From contig NZ_JAHXKI010000001.1 in assembly GCF_019392195.1 (NCBI RefSeq), forward strand, positions 1 to 64,000: a stretch of 64,000 bases of DNA, read 5' to 3'. A model generated the notes under the pieces. It worked only from the letters and a program-made list of their open reading frames with translations, was not told the DNA's origin and did no database searches. Position numbers and translations under genes: made by a program. Each line of letters begins with the position of its first letter. Positions within the stretch are counted from its first letter, which is position 1. Source of the stretch: Marinobacter sp. F4206. GTDB lineage: Bacteria; Pseudomonadota; Gammaproteobacteria; Pseudomonadales; Oleiphilaceae. This document shows, one piece after another, positions 35,228 to 43,017 of this stretch.

Positions 35228-36665
35228 ACGCTTCAGCACCCTCGATACCACCCGGCTGTTGTTCGAGCACCCGAAGATCCTGTTCCGGATGATCGAGCGG
35301 ATGGACAGGAACGAAGCCCGGTATATCCGCGAGAGCGATCTGGTGGCCGAGGTGATGGACTACACGCGCAACCTTGGCAACGCCGACCGGGAGCGGGTGC
35401 GGCTGGCGTTGAACACCGACAATCTGTTCCGCAGCGGCCTGGTGATCGACATCATCAAGGCCGAGGGTGAGCGGCGTCTGGTGTTCCAGGATGCCCTGAT
35501 CAACCTCATGCGGGCCTGCAACGCGTCGCTGTACCAGGAACTGACCGATGCCCGCCTACGCGGCCATCTGGTGACGCTGAGAGATGTGCGCAATCGGCTG
35601 GAAACCAGCAGCTTCAGCGATGCCGACCTGGATTACACCGAGCTGCGGGACGACTTGAACGAGCGAGTCAGCCAACTGATTGGCCTGCTGCGCCAGAATG
35701 TATTGCGCATGCAGACCATCAGCGCTCAGCTGGCGGACCTGTCCGGTGATGCCAGCCGGGCGCCGGAGAAATACCTGGAATTCCGCCAGAACCTGTTCGA
35801 GCAGATCGTTACCCTGTACGAGCGCCACATAAAGCCGACCCTGGTGTTTCTGAACCCGGATACGCGCCTCCCGGATGGCAGTAACCTGTTCGAGACCCTG
35901 GAGGCCATGGTCCGGCTACTGGAAAGTCATGATGATCACAGCCTGGCGGACCAGTTGTTCCGTTCTTCCATCAGCCTGAACGCGCTTTACAAACCTATTC
36001 AGGCGGTGGCGCAGGAGGTGGAGCACTTCCTGCGCAAGACGCGCCAGGGCATGGTCCAATACAACGCCATGGAGCATTTCTACGGGAAACTGCAGGAACT
36101 CAAGAGCGAAACCGAGACCCTCAGCCTCAAACGCAAATGGCTGGAGGGTGGGGATTTCGCCCGCAGCACAGGCTTCCTGGTCGGCCTGAGGGCCCAGCAG
36201 CGCCCGAAACACTACGCCTTCGGGACTTCGTCCAGCTACTACCAGTTGCTGTTTAGCGAGCTGGAACTGCGCCTGAACGACCTCCGCCGCAAGGCCGAGG
36301 TGCCGGTTCTGGAGCGCGTTGACGGCAGCGGTCGCCACACCCGGATTGATGTCCAGCGCATCAGCCAGCTCTATCAATGGCTGGAAACTCTGGAGCTGCG
36401 GCCAACAACCGACCTGGTGCGGGAACTCCACGGCCGCCTGGACGGTTTTATCCCAGGCTACCGCTTCCCGGACTTGCTGGCGGCCCTGAACCGGCTGGTA
36501 AACTCGCCGCCGGAGGGCCTGCAGGTGGTCACGACCAACCGGTTCCGAATCCTGGATCAGTCAACCGACAGCGAACAGTTTGTGTACCGCAAGCGACGTC
36601 TGGAAAATCTGGGAATCATTGAAAGCAACGCCCCAGCTAATCAACAAGAGCAACAGCATGCCTGA
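35220..36665 (+). CDS. jetA: Wadjet JetA/MksF-like kleisin subunit
   Basis: A 481-residue, mostly helical protein of MksF/MukF-like size. It begins with a winged-helix-like segment (about 1-90; 'RVRLALNTDNLFRSGLVIDI') and continues with helical bundles ('YLEFRQNLFEQIVTLYERHIKPTL', in family style). The C-terminal part (about 420-481) would contact the JetC head as kleisins do. The identification rests on length, composition and position between the SMC gene and the MksE-like gene rather than on a single motif. The start overlaps the end of jetC by eight bases and its end overlaps jetB by eight. Confidence 0.85.
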   Translation: MSKRFSTLDTTRLLFEHPKILFRMIERMDRNEARYIRESDLVAEVMDYTRNLGNADRERVRLALNTDNLFRSGLVIDIIKAEGERRLVFQDALINLMRACNASLYQELTDARLRGHLVTLRDVRNRLETSSFSDADLDYTELRDDLNERVSQLIGLLRQNVLRMQTISAQLADLSGDASRAPEKYLEFRQNLFEQIVTLYERHIKPTLVFLNPDTRLPDGSNLFETLEAMVRLLESHDDHSLADQLFRSSISLNALYKPIQAVAQEVEHFLRKTRQGMVQYNAMEHFYGKLQELKSETETLSLKRKWLEGGDFARSTGFLVGLRAQQRPKHYAFGTSSSYYQLLFSELELRLNDLRRKAEVPVLERVDGSGRHTRIDVQRISQLYQWLETLELRPTTDLVRELHGRLDGFIPGYRFPDLLAALNRLVNSPPEGLQVVTTNRFRILDQSTDSEQFVYRKRRLENLGIIESNAPANQQEQQHA

Positions 36666-37284
36666 ATTCTCTGACGCGATGGAAACCACCGAATCCGTGG
36701 ACAATTCACAAAGTTCCGGTAGCTTCGAGCAGATCCTGCCGGCCCATAGTGCCGCGATTTACCGGGAGTTCCAGGCTGGCCGGGTGATTGTGCGCGATAT
36801 CTGGGACAGCAACCGCTCCGAGCTCCGAGCCAATCCGCTGTACAACCTGCTTTACAACCATCTGTCCCACTTCCGGACCTTCTACGAGCATCTGGGCAGC
36901 GAGCTGGTGTTCAGCGAAACCGGCGCGTTTTTCTTTCTCAAGGAAAGTAACGATGACGAGAATGAAGAGCACGATGAAAACGCATTCCGTGTGCAGGTAA
37001 TACTCCTCATCATCGGACGTTACTTCGCAAGAAGCGGTCGGGACCTGGATTATCTTGGCCGCTCCGATGCCGGATTGAACGAACAAGACCTCGCGGCTCT
37101 GGAGGGCGATGAGGAGTATCAGGACCTTCTCCGGGCTGCGCGCTTTGAAAAAGGTTTCCCTGAGGCCCTGGATTATCTGGATAAACGTAATCTGCTGTTT
37201 CGTTCTGGAGCTGGCCGCTGCTTCCTGAGTTCCGCCGGTCTCTATTTTCTGCAGGAGCTGGTGCGGGAGTTTGAACAAGCTTAG
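36658..37284 (+). CDS. jetB: Wadjet JetB/MksE-like winged-helix subunit
   Basis: From the ATG at 36658 the product is 208 residues, as expected for MksE/JetB, the accessory subunit that binds the kleisin. The region 'NPLYNLLYNHLSHFRTFYEHLG' (about 57-78) and 'ETGAFFFLKES' are typical of the MksE-like fold, followed by a second winged helix ending 'CFLSSAGLYFLQEL'. An acidic stretch (about 101-111) lies on a loop. It is the last gene of the operon; the order D-C-A-B is unlike the A-B-C-D order from which the subunits are named. Confidence 0.85.
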   Translation: MPEFSDAMETTESVDNSQSSGSFEQILPAHSAAIYREFQAGRVIVRDIWDSNRSELRANPLYNLLYNHLSHFRTFYEHLGSELVFSETGAFFFLKESNDDENEEHDENAFRVQVILLIIGRYFARSGRDLDYLGRSDAGLNEQDLAALEGDEEYQDLLRAARFEKGFPEALDYLDKRNLLFRSGAGRCFLSSAGLYFLQELVREFEQA

Positions 37285-37451
37285 GGATGGATCTACGGTA
37301 TCAAAGCTTGGCATCTGGATTGTTTTAGGTCTCTAAGTCTTTATTCGTCCTTGAAAATTCCTGTTTAGGCGCAGTCTGGGGCTCAACCAGTTATCAGGCC
37401 CGGCCAACCAACACAAAACAAAGCAATCGTAAATCTACGCCTATACCCGGC

Positions 37452-37480
37452 TTGACATGTCGTCCTGGACTACCTATGCC
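37452..37480 (+). promoter_or_regulatory. Possible sigma-70 promoter upstream of the AraC-type regulator
   Basis: TTGACA at 37452-37457 is followed after 17 bases by TATGCC (37475-37480), with TATATA just downstream. The -35 is perfect and the -10 weak, which could point to an activator. The 37285-37566 gap has no gene; a second TTGACA (37529-37534) lacks a matching -10. Confidence 0.45.
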
Positions 37481-37566
37481 TATATATACCGACTGGTTAA
37501 CAACAATAATAGCCAGTTGTAAAAAAAGTTGACAGATTTCAGGGTTAATGCGACGGAGTGCGTACC

Positions 37567-38397
37567 ATGGATGAGGCTACCATTGTGCTTTTGGATGCCA
37601 CCCAGTACGGAGCCGACCAGGGGCTTGCCAGGATAATTGAAACACGGTTTCCTTTGGAGCGCCGCGACAAGAATGCGGGACTGGTTAATATCGGCTCAAA
37701 CGGTGAAAACGTCATTTTCTGTTTTGAGTTCGATTTTCCCGATATTTCAACGCTTTCTCTTCTGAACGACACGAAACACGACCATCCGTCGATTCCCATC
37801 CTGATGTTTACTGAGCAACACTCTGAAGCGCTCGCCGTCTGGGCCCTGAGGGCGCGGGTTTGGAACTATTTCGTTAAGCCGGTGGCTTCGGAAGCGGTGC
37901 TGTCCTCCCTGTCCATCCTCGCCAGTATGATGGCAGGACCGCGAATGAGGGATTCCCGGAATCTTGTCATCCCGCCGCAGCGCTTGCCGGACGATGCGCG
38001 ATTCCAGAAGCATCGGGTCGAGGACAAAATGGTTGAGCTGGCGGTGGCTCACATTGAGCAACACTTGCACGAGAAACTGTGTCAGAGCGATATCGCTGAC
38101 CGGTGTAACACGACCAGCTACCACCTCAGTCGGGCGTTCAAACAGCTTTACGGGATCACTTTCCAGGATTACATCATGCGCCGACGCCTGGACCGGGCCG
38201 GCGAACTTCTTCGTAATGCCAGCGCTACGGTGTCTGACGTTTGCTGGACTGTCGGCTTCCGCGACGCGTCCTATTTCTCCAGGATGTTTCACCGGCACAC
38301 CGGGATGACCCCGTCCCAGTATCGTCGTAAGTGGCTGAATACGCGTGCAGAACATGAACAGACCGACCTGAATGTACCGGTGGCCTTGCGTCCCTGA
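37567..38397 (+). CDS. AraC-type regulator with pseudo-receiver domain, probable Tad locus activator
   Basis: The 276-residue protein has an N-terminal receiver-like domain (about 1-120) and a C-terminal AraC helix-turn-helix pair (about 155-255; 'QSDIADRCNTTSYHLSRAFKQLYG' and 'VSDVCWTVGFRDASYFSRMFHRH'). In the receiver the segment 'VIFCFEFDFPD' has Glu four positions before the conserved Pro, where the phosphorylated Asp normally stands; 'YFVKPV' retains the conserved Lys. It therefore looks permanently active or phosphorylation-independent. It sits directly upstream of flp in the same direction. ATG 37567 has GGAG eight bases upstream; GTG 37558 is the alternative. Confidence 0.82.
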   Translation: MDEATIVLLDATQYGADQGLARIIETRFPLERRDKNAGLVNIGSNGENVIFCFEFDFPDISTLSLLNDTKHDHPSIPILMFTEQHSEALAVWALRARVWNYFVKPVASEAVLSSLSILASMMAGPRMRDSRNLVIPPQRLPDDARFQKHRVEDKMVELAVAHIEQHLHEKLCQSDIADRCNTTSYHLSRAFKQLYGITFQDYIMRRRLDRAGELLRNASATVSDVCWTVGFRDASYFSRMFHRHTGMTPSQYRRKWLNTRAEHEQTDLNVPVALRP

Positions 38398-38418
38398 ACA
38401 TTAACTTTCTGCAAGATT

Positions 38419-38465
38419 CTCCTGTTTTTTGCCCAGAATACTCCTAACCCTCCTGTAACGCTCCT
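38419..38465 (+). repeat. Four CTCCT direct repeats upstream of flp
   Basis: CTCCT occurs at 38419, 38441, 38450 and 38461, with three copies reading CTCCTG or TCTCCTG. The start-to-start distances are 22, 9 and 11 bases, near multiples of a helical turn. They lie between the AraC-type regulator gene and the pilin hairpin and could be binding sites for that regulator; this is inference. Confidence 0.5.
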
Positions 38466-38476
38466 GCCTAATCTGA

Positions 38477-38506
38477 CCTTACGGCGAACGGAAAAACGCC
38501 GTAAGG
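38477..38506 (+). promoter_or_regulatory. Perfect 10-bp hairpin in the flp pilin leader
   Basis: CCTTACGGCG (38477-38486) and CGCCGTAAGG (38497-38506) are exact inverted repeats around a 10-base A-rich loop. No T-run follows, so it is not a classical terminator. It ends 32 bases before the pilin ATG. It could be an mRNA-stabilising 5' hairpin, or a partial terminator of the regulator transcript. Confidence 0.6.
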
Positions 38507-38538
38507 GAACTTGGATTATCAATAGCAGGAGCTAAATG

Positions 38539-38721
38539 ATGAAAAACCTCAAATCTAAAATTGTTCAATTTATTCGTGATGAAGAAGGTCTGGAGCTGTC
38601 CGAGTATGCGGTAGCGGGCTCACTGATTGTTCTCGGTGCGGTTGCGGCGTTTACTGCCCTGGGAACTGAAATCGGCCTCGCGATTGACCGGATCACTGCC
38701 GAGATCAAACCCGGCGCTTGA
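38539..38721 (+). CDS. flp: Flp type IVb major pilin
   Basis: A 60-residue pre-pilin. A charged leader (MKNLKSKIVQFIRDEEG) ends at the expected cleavage site G|LELSEY, which fits the Flp rule of Gly followed by four residues and Glu-Tyr. A 20-residue hydrophobic helix follows ('AVAGSLIVLGAVAAFTAL'). The mature pilin polymerises into the adhesive Tad/Flp pilus. AGGAG sits seven bases before the second of two adjacent ATGs, which is why 38539 was chosen over 38536. Confidence 0.92.
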   Translation: MKNLKSKIVQFIRDEEGLELSEYAVAGSLIVLGAVAAFTALGTEIGLAIDRITAEIKPGA

Positions 38722-38790
38722 AATAAGGTTGGGTTGACTGAGCCAGCGGGACCTTTTGGATCCCGCTATCTCGACCAAGGGGCACCTCCC

Positions 38791-39312
38791 ATGATTGAAA
38801 CATACTGGATATTGGCCGTTCTCACTGTGGCACTTGTTATCGCAGTTATAACCGACCTCAGCACTCACCGGATTCCGAACTGGCTGACTCTGAGTTTGGT
38901 TGCTGTTGCGTTGGCTTGCCAGTTTGCAGTAGGGCAGTGGCAGGGATTGCTGGTTGGTCTGGGAGGTGCGTCGGTAGGGCTGTCTTGTTTTCTGCCCCTC
39001 CATATTTTCGGGGCGATGGGCGCCGGTGATGTGAAGCTCATGACAGCCGTTGGGGCGATTCTCGGGCCTCAAGCTGCGTTCGTCGGCGTGTTGGCGACTG
39101 TTGTTTTTGGCGGCGGCATCGCTCTGATCTTTATCGGCTGGCGAGGCGGGTTAAGGGCACTTTGGCGTCGTTATCGCCAAATGGCCGTGATGATCGCCTA
39201 TCGGCAGCCTGTCTATCTGGCGCCGGCTACCAATGAGGCCGCTGGAGAAAGGTTTCCCTACGCTTTGGCCATTGCCTGTGGCTCGTTCTTTTCACTCTGG
39301 TACCTCACCTGA
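38791..39312 (+). CDS. tadV: TadV/CpaA prepilin peptidase
   Basis: A 173-residue aspartic protease of the inner membrane that cuts the Flp pilin and pseudopilin leaders. The two active-site Asp regions are 'VITDLSTHRIPNWLT' (about 20-34) and 'GAMGAGDVKLMTAVGAI' (about 75-91, the GxGD motif). About five to six membrane segments are seen. The ATG at 38791 was chosen because it starts right before the first membrane segment; a longer frame from 38734 adds a polar tail. Confidence 0.92.
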   Translation: MIETYWILAVLTVALVIAVITDLSTHRIPNWLTLSLVAVALACQFAVGQWQGLLVGLGGASVGLSCFLPLHIFGAMGAGDVKLMTAVGAILGPQAAFVGVLATVVFGGGIALIFIGWRGGLRALWRRYRQMAVMIAYRQPVYLAPATNEAAGERFPYALAIACGSFFSLWYLT

Positions 39313-39343
39313 TACCGACCCGGCTGTATGGGAGCACTTAGCA

Positions 39344-40666
39344 ATGGATGCGAAATATTTGACGGTCGAAGAGGGTTTCTTCACAGGAAGGGAAGAGACT
39401 CCATGCCCACGCCCTCACAGCCTCGACGAAACGGGACTTGACGCCTATTTCGTAGCGGATCTGGTACTGAAACACCTCCATCACATGGGCAACCAGACCC
39501 TGGCACAACTGGCAAAGACTATCTGTTTACCCGGCGCAGTTCTCGAGCCGATCCTTTCGATGTTGCGGAAGGAAGCCCGTGTTGAGGCAAGGGGTGCAGA
39601 CGAGGGTGGGCAAGGAATTCGTTATGCGCTGACGGATCGTGGTTATGCGGGGGCCCTCGACGCTTTATCACGGGATGGCTATTCAGGCCCTGCGCCGGTT
39701 CCGCTTGAGGACTACGCCCGTTTGATCAAAACACAGTCGGTATCGCGTTGTTCGGTAACGTCCGAAAAAATCCGACACCTGTTTCGTAACACCGTGCTGG
39801 ACGACTCCCTGATTGATCAGTTGGGCCCGGCCGTGCATTCGGGGCGGGCAATATTCATCTATGGGCCTCCTGGTAGCGGCAAGAGCTATATAACCCGGCA
39901 ACTGGTCAAGTTGCTGAATGGGCCAGTGTTCGTACCCTATTCGATTTTGGTGGGTGGCAGCGTGGTTGCGGTGTTTGATCCGGAATTCCATCACCCGGTC
40001 GACCGTCTGGCGCAGGATCCTGTTCGTCTCATGGAAGGTCATGATCCCCGCTATCAACTCTGTCATCGCCCGGAGGTGGTCACCGGTGGCGAGCTGACAC
40101 TTGATCAGCTTGATCTGACCTATGATTCGGACAGAAAACAGTACCAGGCCCCTCTGCAACTCAAAGCAAGCAATGGGATGCTCCTGATTGATGATCTGGG
40201 CCGGCAGAAAATGCCCCCCATGTCGTTACTGAATCGGTGGATCATCCCCATGGAGGAAAAAAGGGATTTCCTCAACCTCCGCGCAGGCCAGCATTTTGCG
40301 GTGCCCTTCGACATGCTTCTTGTTTTCTCGACCAACCTGAATCCGCTGGATCTGGCCGACGAGGCCTTCCTGCGCAGGATCGGTCATAAAATTCGCTTCC
40401 AGACACTGGAGACCGAGCCCTACCTGCGGCTTTGGCGGCAGGTCTGTGAGCAATATGGAATTGAGGATGACCCTCAAGTAACCCGTTACATGATGACGGA
40501 GTTATACCCAGTGCAGGGAAGCGCTTTGCTGCCGTGCCACCCCCGGGATCTTCTGAGCCTCATCAGTGACTACTGTCGCTACCGCGGCGAGCCTCCGGAG
40601 CTGAGTATCGAAGCCATTCGCTGGGCCTGGAAAACCTATTTTGTGCAGTTTGCGGATGAGAGGTGA
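39344..40666 (+). CDS. AAA+ ATPase with winged-helix-like N-terminus in the Tad locus
   Basis: A 440-residue ATPase that is not the TadA motor. Residues about 40-110 look like a winged helix ('QTLAQLAKTICLPGAVLEPILSML'). The AAA+ core has Walker A 'GPPGSGKSYI' (about 175-184) and Walker B 'MLLIDDLGRQKM' (about 280-291); 'LLVFSTNLNP' is sensor-I-like and 'AFLRRIGHKIRF' arginine-finger/sensor-II-like. It resembles MoxR/DnaA-type remodelling ATPases. Its place between tadV and rcpC suggests a role in pilus assembly or its control, but I know of no assigned function. The stop overlaps the ribosome-binding region of rcpC. Confidence 0.78.
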   Translation: MDAKYLTVEEGFFTGREETPCPRPHSLDETGLDAYFVADLVLKHLHHMGNQTLAQLAKTICLPGAVLEPILSMLRKEARVEARGADEGGQGIRYALTDRGYAGALDALSRDGYSGPAPVPLEDYARLIKTQSVSRCSVTSEKIRHLFRNTVLDDSLIDQLGPAVHSGRAIFIYGPPGSGKSYITRQLVKLLNGPVFVPYSILVGGSVVAVFDPEFHHPVDRLAQDPVRLMEGHDPRYQLCHRPEVVTGGELTLDQLDLTYDSDRKQYQAPLQLKASNGMLLIDDLGRQKMPPMSLLNRWIIPMEEKRDFLNLRAGQHFAVPFDMLLVFSTNLNPLDLADEAFLRRIGHKIRFQTLETEPYLRLWRQVCEQYGIEDDPQVTRYMMTELYPVQGSALLPCHPRDLLSLISDYCRYRGEPPELSIEAIRWAWKTYFVQFADER

Positions 40667-40671
40667 TCGCT

Positions 40672-41466
40672 ATGTTCAAGAAAAGAACCATTGTCATGCT
40701 GACGTTTGCGTTGGCCATGGGCCTGGCTGCGGCGTTTGTTGCCAAGGGCTGGGCTATCAAACGGCTTACCGTGCAGGAAGAAGACGCAGGGATTCCGGTG
40801 GTAGTTGCCGCCATGCAAATTCCCTTCGGCAAGAAACTTGAGGAGACCGATTTGCGGATTAGAAAGATGCCGGAAGATTTGGTGCCTTCAAGTGCCTATA
40901 ACGATATCGAAAGCCTGGGTGATGCTGTGGCTACGGGCACCATCTACCCGGATGAAATTATCATGAAGGAGAAAGTCGCAGGATTTGGTGGTGGCAGTGC
41001 TCTCTCTGCGGTCATAGCGCCGAACAAACGAGCGGTCACGGTGCGGGTCAACGACGTTGTGGGTGTGGCTGGATTCCTTATGCCCGGGAACCGGGTTGAT
41101 GTGGTCGCAGCCAAGCCAGAAGGCAGTCATCGAAAATTCAAGACCGAGACGTTATTAGAAGACATCAAGGTGCTGGCAGTCGACCAGACTGCATCACCGG
41201 AAAAAGACAAGCCTGTCATTGTCCGTGCGGTCACTCTGGAACTCACTCCGATTGAGGCAGAACTCTTGGTGGGAGCAACTCAGGAAGGCATGGTTCAACT
41301 CGCACTGAGGAACCCTTTGGATGACAGCAAAAAGCCTGAGCCGAAACCGGAAGTCGTTGCCGAGGCGCCCAAGCCCAAACCGGCTCCGAAACGGGTTGTA
41401 TCGAGATCTCAGCGCGTAACCGTTATCCGCGGAACCGATGTAAGTACCTCCAGAGTTTCGATGTAG
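40672..41466 (+). CDS. cpaB: RcpC/CpaB Flp pilus assembly protein
   Basis: A 264-residue periplasmic protein with an N-terminal membrane anchor (about 8-25). An SAF domain follows ('VVVAAMQIPFGKKLEETDLRI', about 44-64, with 'ALSAVIAPNKRAVTVRVNDVVGVAGFLMPGNRVDVV' in family form), which is the RcpC/CpaB signature. The C-terminus is a Pro/Lys-rich tail (about 221-245, 'KPEPKPE', 'PKPKPAPKR') that could bind cell wall or neighbouring proteins. It works with the RcpA secretin at the outer membrane. ATG 40672 follows GAGGTG. Confidence 0.92.
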   Translation: MFKKRTIVMLTFALAMGLAAAFVAKGWAIKRLTVQEEDAGIPVVVAAMQIPFGKKLEETDLRIRKMPEDLVPSSAYNDIESLGDAVATGTIYPDEIIMKEKVAGFGGGSALSAVIAPNKRAVTVRVNDVVGVAGFLMPGNRVDVVAAKPEGSHRKFKTETLLEDIKVLAVDQTASPEKDKPVIVRAVTLELTPIEAELLVGATQEGMVQLALRNPLDDSKKPEPKPEVVAEAPKPKPAPKRVVSRSQRVTVIRGTDVSTSRVSM

Positions 41467-41513
41467 ACGAAATATCCAAGAAGAAAAGGAAGTCACGCAG
41501 GGAGAAGTTGGCG

Positions 41514-43007
41514 ATGAAAAGAAACATGCAAGTGACAGGGAAGAATCGGATGGGTTTACTGCCAGCGGGATTGATAGTGCTTTATCTGATAGGGCTGGCG
41601 TCCAGTGCGGGTGCACAGGTCATGGTGTCTTCGGGTATTGAGCGACAGATGGTGGATGTTGCGCTCAATCAATCCCAGATTCTCTATCTTGATGAGCCAG
41701 TAGCAAAAATCTCGTTGGGTAACCCGGATGTGGCGGATATTCTGATACTCCGTTCCCGCCAGCTCTATGTTGTTGGCAAAAAACTGGGTTCCACCAACGT
41801 GACTCTCTGGGATAACAGCAACAGGGTGGTCAGCGTACTTGGAGTTGAGGTGACCCACGACCTGGAGGGATTGAAGTCCCGACTGCATCAGATTCTTCCG
41901 GATGAAAACATTGAAGTCCGTTCAGCCCAGAGTGACATCGTCCTCAGCGGTGAGGTCAGTAGTGCGCCTCGTGTTGACGCAGCCCTCCAGTTGGCCCGCA
42001 GCTTTCAGGGAGGGGGGGAAGACCCGGGTAGTGTTCTGAACATGATGCAGGTGGGGGGCGCCCAGCAGGTCATGCTGGAAGTTCAGGTTGCCGAAGTATC
42101 CCGTGACCTGTTGAAAAACATCGGTGCCAGATTCGAAGTCCTGAACGTTGCGAAAAACATTACCTCGGGCGCGAGCCGGGGTGCGACCGCCCTGGCTGGG
42201 GCGCCAATCGCCGGCGGCGGAGCCGGGATTCCATCTGATGTAACGGCGATTGTCAGAGAGCCCCTTGGCTACGATACCAGTGGCCTGTTTGCAAGCTTCC
42301 TGGACGGTACCACCCTTTTTGATCTGGTGATTGAAGCAGCGGAGGAGAATAACCTGGCCAAGGTGTTGGCGGAGCCAACACTCACGACCCTTACCGGCCA
42401 GGAAGCTACATTCCATGCCGGCGGTGAGTTCCCGGTTCCTGTCGCGGGCGACGAAAATAAAGTCACCATAGAGTTCAAGGACTTCGGGATCAGCCTCGGC
42501 TTTCTTCCGACAGTCCTGGATTCCGGGACCATCAGTTTAAAGCTCAACATCAAGGTGAGCGAACTCAGCAATCAGAACTCGATTGCCCTGGACATCGAAG
42601 ATGCCGGCGCAACCTTCTTTATAAACTCGCTGACCAGTCGCAGCGCCTCATCCACGGTAGAGCTCGGCAATGGCCAGACCATTGGCGTTGCGGGACTGAT
42701 CAACGAAACCCTGAGAGAGCGCGTCAACAAGTTCCCCGGTCTGGGCGATATTCCGATCCTGGGACAGCTGTTCCGCAGCCAGGAATACATTCAGGGCAAG
42801 ACTGAGCTGGTGATTTTAGTGACGCCTCATTTTGCCAAACCTGTGGACCGTGAAGCATTCACGCTACCGACCGACAGATTTGTTGAGCCGAGTGCCCTTG
42901 GATTCTACCTGCTTGGTTTCACCGAGGGGTGGGGTGCGGGTGATCCCCCGCCATCCAAACCGATGCGTAAAGGCGGTGTTGAAGGCCAATTTGGACATGA
43001 ACTCTAA
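41514..43007 (+). CDS. cpaC: RcpA/CpaC outer-membrane secretin
   Basis: A 497-residue type II/III-type secretin. The signal peptide (to about residue 35, 'ASSAGAQ') is followed by the pilus N1-like domain ('QILYLDEPVAKISLGNPDVADILILRSRQLYVVGKKLGSTNVTLWD' in family form, about 55-105), BON-like/NolW-type domains, and the secretin core from about 270 ('LAKVLAEPTLTTLTGQEATFHAGGEFPVPV'). It forms the pore by which the Flp pilus crosses the outer membrane. ATG 41514 has GGGAGAAG upstream. Confidence 0.94.
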   Translation: MKRNMQVTGKNRMGLLPAGLIVLYLIGLASSAGAQVMVSSGIERQMVDVALNQSQILYLDEPVAKISLGNPDVADILILRSRQLYVVGKKLGSTNVTLWDNSNRVVSVLGVEVTHDLEGLKSRLHQILPDENIEVRSAQSDIVLSGEVSSAPRVDAALQLARSFQGGGEDPGSVLNMMQVGGAQQVMLEVQVAEVSRDLLKNIGARFEVLNVAKNITSGASRGATALAGAPIAGGGAGIPSDVTAIVREPLGYDTSGLFASFLDGTTLFDLVIEAAEENNLAKVLAEPTLTTLTGQEATFHAGGEFPVPVAGDENKVTIEFKDFGISLGFLPTVLDSGTISLKLNIKVSELSNQNSIALDIEDAGATFFINSLTSRSASSTVELGNGQTIGVAGLINETLRERVNKFPGLGDIPILGQLFRSQEYIQGKTELVILVTPHFAKPVDREAFTLPTDRFVEPSALGFYLLGFTEGWGAGDPPPSKPMRKGGVEGQFGHEL

Positions 43008-43017
43008 GGTGGACGCC

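Noticed and set aside
38477..38506. Classical Rho-independent terminator of the AraC-type gene
   Set aside because: The stem is perfect but no T-run follows on the plus strand, so it is listed as a leader hairpin.
38419..38506. CRISPR-like repeat array
   Set aside because: The repeat units are only five to seven bases and the spacing is too short and uneven for CRISPR.
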